Part shown: positions 22,292 through 25,174 of the stretch, in pieces | Layout of the letters: each line of letters opens with the position of its first letter | Numbering within the stretch: position 1 is the first letter of the stretch | Source of the DNA: Candidatus Methylomirabilota bacterium | GTDB lineage: Bacteria > Methylomirabilota > Methylomirabilia > Methylomirabilales > CSP1-5 | Reading direction: 5' to 3' | NCBI GenBank assembly: GCA_022615475.1 | Contig: JAKEGQ010000170.1 | Location: 1-25,174, forward strand | DNA: 25,174 nucleotides | Notes under the pieces: model-generated | Told to the model about the DNA's origin: nothing | The model's database searches: none | What the model saw: only the letters and a program-made list of their open reading frames with translations | Translations under genes and position numbers: made by a program

Positions 22292-23242
22292 TCATGGGGC
22301 GGCGGGAGGCTCGAGGGTTGTTCCGGAAAGGTCCCGGATGATCCGATCCGCCCCGCGCCGCAGTAGCTCTTCCGCAATGGCGAGTCCGATCTCGTCGGCG
22401 ATGGCGCTGGGCCCCTTCCGCTCGCCGCGGACCACCCCGGTCCCGTCCGGGTTGATCACCAGTGCCATGAGACGAAGCTCAGCCCCCTCGAGCCACCCAT
22501 ACGCGGCGATCGGAACCTGACATCCCCCTCCGAGCCGCCGGAGGAAGGCTCGCTCCGCGGCGATGGCGAGGCCAGTCGGCCCGTGATTCATGGGCTCAAC
22601 CAGGTCGCGTACCCGTTGGTCTCGTGCACGGATCTCCAGACCGAGAGCGCCTTGGCCGACAGCGGGGAGGCTGATCTCGACCGGGAGGATCTCGGTGATC
22701 CCCTGCTGTCGCCCGAGGCGGTACATCCCGGCAGCCGCAACCACTATAGCGTCGAGCCTCTCGGTGTCGAGTTTCCTCAGTCGAGTATCCAGGTTCCCCC
22801 GGAGTGGGACGACCGTCAGGTCGGACCGAAAATGCAGGAGCTGGGCTTGCCGTCTCAGGCTGCTCGTGCCGATCCTGGCGCCGGAGGGCAGAGCGTCCAG
22901 TTTCTCTCCCCGGCGCGAGATGAGGACGTCGGACGCGTCTTCCCGCTCGAGAATAGCGGCAATGCTGAGACCCGGCGCAATCTCGGTCGGCACGTCCTTC
23001 ATGCTGTGGACCGCCACGTCCACCTGATTATCCAACAGGGCCTCCTCGATCTCCTTGATGAAGAGCCCTTTGCCCCCCACGTGAGATAGGGGGATGTGGG
23101 CGTACGTGTCGCCGCTGGTCTTGATCTTCACGAGCACCGGTGCCAGCTCTGGGTACCGACGCCTGAGTTCTCCTGCGACCTGTTCTGCCTGCGCAACGGC
23201 GAGCAGGCTTCCCCGTGTCCCTATCCTGAGTTCACGGCTCAC
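22292..23242 (-). CDS. hemC: Hydroxymethylbilane synthase (porphobilinogen deaminase)
   Basis: A 316-residue enzyme that joins four porphobilinogens into hydroxymethylbilane on a dipyrromethane cofactor. Motifs: LRIGTRGSLLAVAQAEQVA, VGGKGLFIKEIEEALLDNQVDVAVHSMKDVPT with catalytic Asp83, RIGTSSLRRQAQLLHFR, LRGNLDTRLRKLD, AAAGMYRLGR, PAVGQGALGLE and RLGGGCQVPIAAYG with cofactor-binding Cys241. Length is normal. The start is GTG 23242, directly preceded by the repeat-derived GAGGTGAACT, whose GAGGTGA matches the Shine-Dalgarno; the next heptad encodes residues 3-5. It lies between hemA and hemD on the same strand, a classic heme operon order. Confidence 0.97.
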   Translation of the reverse strand: MSRELRIGTRGSLLAVAQAEQVAGELRRRYPELAPVLVKIKTSGDTYAHIPLSHVGGKGLFIKEIEEALLDNQVDVAVHSMKDVPTEIAPGLSIAAILEREDASDVLISRRGEKLDALPSGARIGTSSLRRQAQLLHFRSDLTVVPLRGNLDTRLRKLDTERLDAIVVAAAGMYRLGRQQGITEILPVEISLPAVGQGALGLEIRARDQRVRDLVEPMNHGPTGLAIAAERAFLRRLGGGCQVPIAAYGWLEGAELRLMALVINPDGTGVVRGERKGPSAIADEIGLAIAEELLRRGADRIIRDLSGTTLEPPAAP

Positions 23243-23249
23243 AGTTCAC
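23229..23249. repeat. Three heptads of the GTGAACY family overlapping the hemC start
   Basis: AGTTCAC, GGCTCAC, AGTTCAC in strict 7-bp phase. On the minus strand these are GTGAACT, GTGAGCC, GTGAACT. The middle unit supplies the hemC GTG start codon, and the first lies in the Shine-Dalgarno region. Confidence 0.78.
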
Positions 23250-23261
23250 CTCGGGCAAAAT

Positions 23262-23288
23262 TTCGAACTTCGAAATTCGAATTTCGAA
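23262..23288. repeat. Palindromic heptad array TTCGAAN between hemA and hemC
   Basis: TTCGAA occurs four times with exact 7-bp spacing (23262, 23269, 23276, 23283), single bases C, A and T separating the copies. The unit is a perfect palindrome. The array lies 20 bp upstream of the hemC start and 27 bp after the hemA stop, in sharp contrast to the GC-rich surroundings. Confidence 0.88.
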
Positions 23289-23314
23289 ATCGTCCGCTTA
23301 CGGACAATCGGTCG

Positions 23315-24586
23315 TCAGTCCTGGTCTTGAAGGCCGAAGAGTCGCCGCAATGCGCTTACGTAGAGGAGGCCGTCGCGGTTGACGGACTGTCGCTTGAGCT
23401 CGGTGGTAGGGTGGTGCAGGACCTTGTTGATGATGCTGTGGGCCAACGTCCGCACCACGTCCTGCTGGGCGGGGGTAAGCTCCGGCAGGCGGGTCAGCGC
23501 CCTGGCAAGCTCCGCCTCCCGGATCTCCTCCAAGTGACGCCTGAGCGTCACGAGCGTGGGGACCACCTCGAGACTCTTGAGCCAGCGGAGGAAGCTCGCC
23601 ACCTCCCGGTCGATCAAGACCTCCGCCTGCGCTGCCTCGCGCTCGCGCGCCAGCCGATGGGCGGCCACCACCCCTTCCAGGTCATCAATGTCATAGAGAT
23701 AGACATTATCGATCTGGTTCACCGCAGGATCGATATCCCGGGGAACGGCGATATCGATGAGGAAGAGGGGGCGGTTGCGCCGGAGCCGGATGAGCTCCTC
23801 CACGTCGGTCCGGTGGAGGACATAATGGGGGGCGGCGGTGGAGCTCAGCACGATATCGGCGTGAAGCAGTTCCTGGCGGATCTGGTCGAACCGGACTGCC
23901 CGGCCCTCAAGCTGTGCCGCCAGCTCGACCGCCCGGTCGAAGTGGCGGTGGGCGACGAGAACCGCCTGGATCCCCTCGCCCTTGAGATGCCGGATCGCCG
24001 TCTCCGCCATCTCTCCGGACCCCAGGATGAGGACCGTCCGGCCGCTGAGCTCGCCGAAGATCGTCTTGGCGAGCCCGATGGCTGTCGAGGGGATCGAGAC
24101 CGCCGCCTCCCCAATCCCGGTCTCGGTCCGCACCTTCTTGGCCACCCCTAACGACCGCGCCATCAAGGTGTTCAAGATCGGGCCCGTTGCCCCCTGGGAT
24201 CGGGCCACCTCGTACGCCGCCTTGACCTGACTCAGAATCTGGGATTCTCCCAGCACGAGCGAGTCGAGGCTTGCGGCGACCCGGAAGGCGTGCCGGATAG
24301 CGGCGTCTTGGCGATGGCAATACAGCCGGTCTCGAAAGAGGGTGAGCGGGGTCCGGGTTCCTTCCGCCAACAGACGTGGGATCGCGGCCTGGGCCTGCTC
24401 CGGTTCATCCGTGACGGCATAGACCTCCACCCGGTTGCAGGTCGAGAGGACGAGCCGTTCGGGCAGTCCCCCCTCCTGTTCCAGGCGTTCGAAGAACGGG
24501 GGCAGCGCTGCCCCAGAAAGGTGGAGGCGCTCCCGGATCTCCACCGGCGCTGTCGCGTGATTGAGCCCGACCGTCAGGATCACCAT
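23315..24586 (-). CDS. hemA: Glutamyl-tRNA reductase
   Basis: A 423-residue NADPH-dependent enzyme that converts Glu-tRNA(Glu) to glutamate-1-semialdehyde, the first committed step of C5-pathway heme synthesis. Motifs: VGLNHATAPVEIRERL (6-21), LSTCNRVEVYA with catalytic Cys50 at the same position as in E. coli, SLDSLVLGESQILSQVKAAY, the NADPH site TVLILGSGEMAETAIRHL, VLSSTAAPHYVL, LFLIDIAVPRDIDPAV, and the C-terminal dimerisation helices ending LRRLFGL. Length is normal. ATG 24586 lies 3 nt after the stop of the CcsA/HemX-like gene, so translation is likely coupled. The downstream gap to hemC holds the TTCGAAN array. Choice of hemA over an ALA synthase indicates the C5 pathway in this organism. 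Confidence 0.97.
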   Translation of the reverse strand: MVILTVGLNHATAPVEIRERLHLSGAALPPFFERLEQEGGLPERLVLSTCNRVEVYAVTDEPEQAQAAIPRLLAEGTRTPLTLFRDRLYCHRQDAAIRHAFRVAASLDSLVLGESQILSQVKAAYEVARSQGATGPILNTLMARSLGVAKKVRTETGIGEAAVSIPSTAIGLAKTIFGELSGRTVLILGSGEMAETAIRHLKGEGIQAVLVAHRHFDRAVELAAQLEGRAVRFDQIRQELLHADIVLSSTAAPHYVLHRTDVEELIRLRRNRPLFLIDIAVPRDIDPAVNQIDNVYLYDIDDLEGVVAAHRLAREREAAQAEVLIDREVASFLRWLKSLEVVPTLVTLRRHLEEIREAELARALTRLPELTPAQQDVVRTLAHSIINKVLHHPTTELKRQSVNRDGLLYVSALRRLFGLQDQD

Positions 24587-24589
24587 GGC

Positions 24590-25174
24590 TCAGTTAAAGG
24601 TGTGGGGGCGGCCGAGCAGGACGCTCACCCCCAGAAAGATGACCAGCACGGCGCCGAACCCAAGGATCGCCAAGAGCGCTGCCTTTCGCCCGCGCCACCC
24701 GGCACTGAGCCGGGCCTGCAGGAGCGCCGCGTAAATCACCCAAGTAACCAGAGAGAGGAGCTGGGTCGGGTCCCACATGAGGATCTGGCCCCGGGCGGCC
24801 TGGGCCTGGATCGCGCCTGTGATGAGGCCCGCGGTGAGCAGGGGAAAGCCCACCAAGAGCGCCCGGTGCCCGAGTCCATCCAAAAAGTCCAGGGAGGGGA
24901 GCCGATAATACATGGCACCGAGGCTCTTAGACTTGAGTTGCCGTTCCTGCAACAGATACATCAAGCCGACGCCGCAGGTCAGCGCCAGGGCGGCGCTGCC
25001 CAACACAACAAACGTGACGTGCACCCAGATCCACGCATTCTGGAGCGCCGGGCTCAATCCCGCGGGCCCTTTCGGCACGCTGGCCGCGGCGAGTGTCGTG
25101 AGCAGCACGATCGGGAGGACGAAGGCTCCGATGATCTTCCGCTGGAAGCGCACCTCGAGGATGAGATAGACCAG
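24590..25174 (-). CDS. CcsA/HemX-type cytochrome c assembly membrane protein, 5' part missing
   Basis: The frame is open to the window edge, giving 195 residues of a polytopic membrane protein. Segments include GAFVLPIVLLTTLAAA, WIWVHVTFVVLGSAALALTCGVGLMYLLQERQLKSK, the LPSLDFLDGLGHRALLVGFPLLTAGLITGAI stretch and the tryptophan-rich-type loop ILMWDPTQLLSLVTWVIYAALL (WDP rather than the usual WxWDP). These are typical of CcsA/HemX proteins (PF01578), with His45 and His96 (numbered from the internal GTG 25153) as candidate heme ligands. That GTG is probably not the true start, since upstream codons LVYLILE continue the first helix. Adjacency to hemA matches the HemX arrangement, where the protein controls HemA level, or a system II cytochrome c role. 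I cannot choose between them. Confidence 0.88.
   Translation of the reverse strand: MVYLILEVRFQRKIIGAFVLPIVLLTTLAAASVPKGPAGLSPALQNAWIWVHVTFVVLGSAALALTCGVGLMYLLQERQLKSKSLGAMYYRLPSLDFLDGLGHRALLVGFPLLTAGLITGAIQAQAARGQILMWDPTQLLSLVTWVIYAALLQARLSAGWRGRKAALLAILGFGAVLVIFLGVSVLLGRPHTFN

Noticed and set aside
23096..24151. A 351-residue plus-strand open frame opposite hemA
   Set aside because: It is an antisense shadow of hemA with no recognisable domain.
1..25174. CRISPR array, insertion sequence, prophage, toxin-antitoxin or defence island
   Set aside because: No spaced direct repeats of CRISPR size, transposase, integrase or defence-type domains were seen on either strand.

Overview
The window is about 25 kb of GC-rich bacterial chromosome, densely packed with core-type genes. 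No phage, transposon, CRISPR or rRNA/tRNA signal was seen. The Tat translocase, type IV pilus prepilins, a sigma-54 activator, MscS and heme/NAD/molybdopterin synthesis suggest a free-living bacterium with a Gram-negative type envelope. Methylomirabilota (NC10), Rokubacteria or a delta-proteobacterial relative would fit, but this is inference from gene style; no marker gene settles it.

Left end (1-1904): a truncated endonuclease III gene (nth, minus strand, cut by the window edge), a 0.5 kb spacer without a gene, and a COG2159-type amidohydrolase behind a near-consensus sigma-70 promoter. A perfect 13-bp tandem repeat lies beside its -35 box.

Pilus block (1988-8931, plus strand): an NtrC/PilR-type sigma-54 response regulator, then five genes in one tight operon: a large PilX-like protein, GspH/FimT, PilV-like, PilW-like and a second large PilX-like protein. 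Both the regulator and the operon are preceded by sequences with the exact GG-N10-GC geometry of sigma-54 promoters. This suggests an autoregulated activator controlling a minor-pilin operon. It is the most coherent regulatory story in the window.

Minus-strand block 8951-14651: mscS-like channel, Yip1-family membrane protein, a MoeA fused to a periplasmic-binding-protein-like domain (COG1910 type), a second MoeA, and nadC. Divergent nadA (14718-15671) completes the quinolinate-to-NaMN step pair. nadA converges on tatAC across a 10-bp inverted repeat.

Minus-strand block 15727-19959: tatC-tatA, two TrkA/RCK-type NAD-binding proteins behind a TTGACA-N17-TATAGA promoter, a DUF47/PhoU-like protein and D-Ala-D-Ala ligase. 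A small plus-strand gene of unknown function (HVQTED motif) follows.

Right end (20321-25174, minus strand): ubiX, a DUF4321 membrane protein that appears to start at CTG, and the heme block hemD, hemC, hemA and a CcsA/HemX-like membrane protein running off the window. hemC is flanked on both sides by phased heptanucleotide repeats. One repeat supplies its start codon, and the same array runs into the 5' end of hemD.
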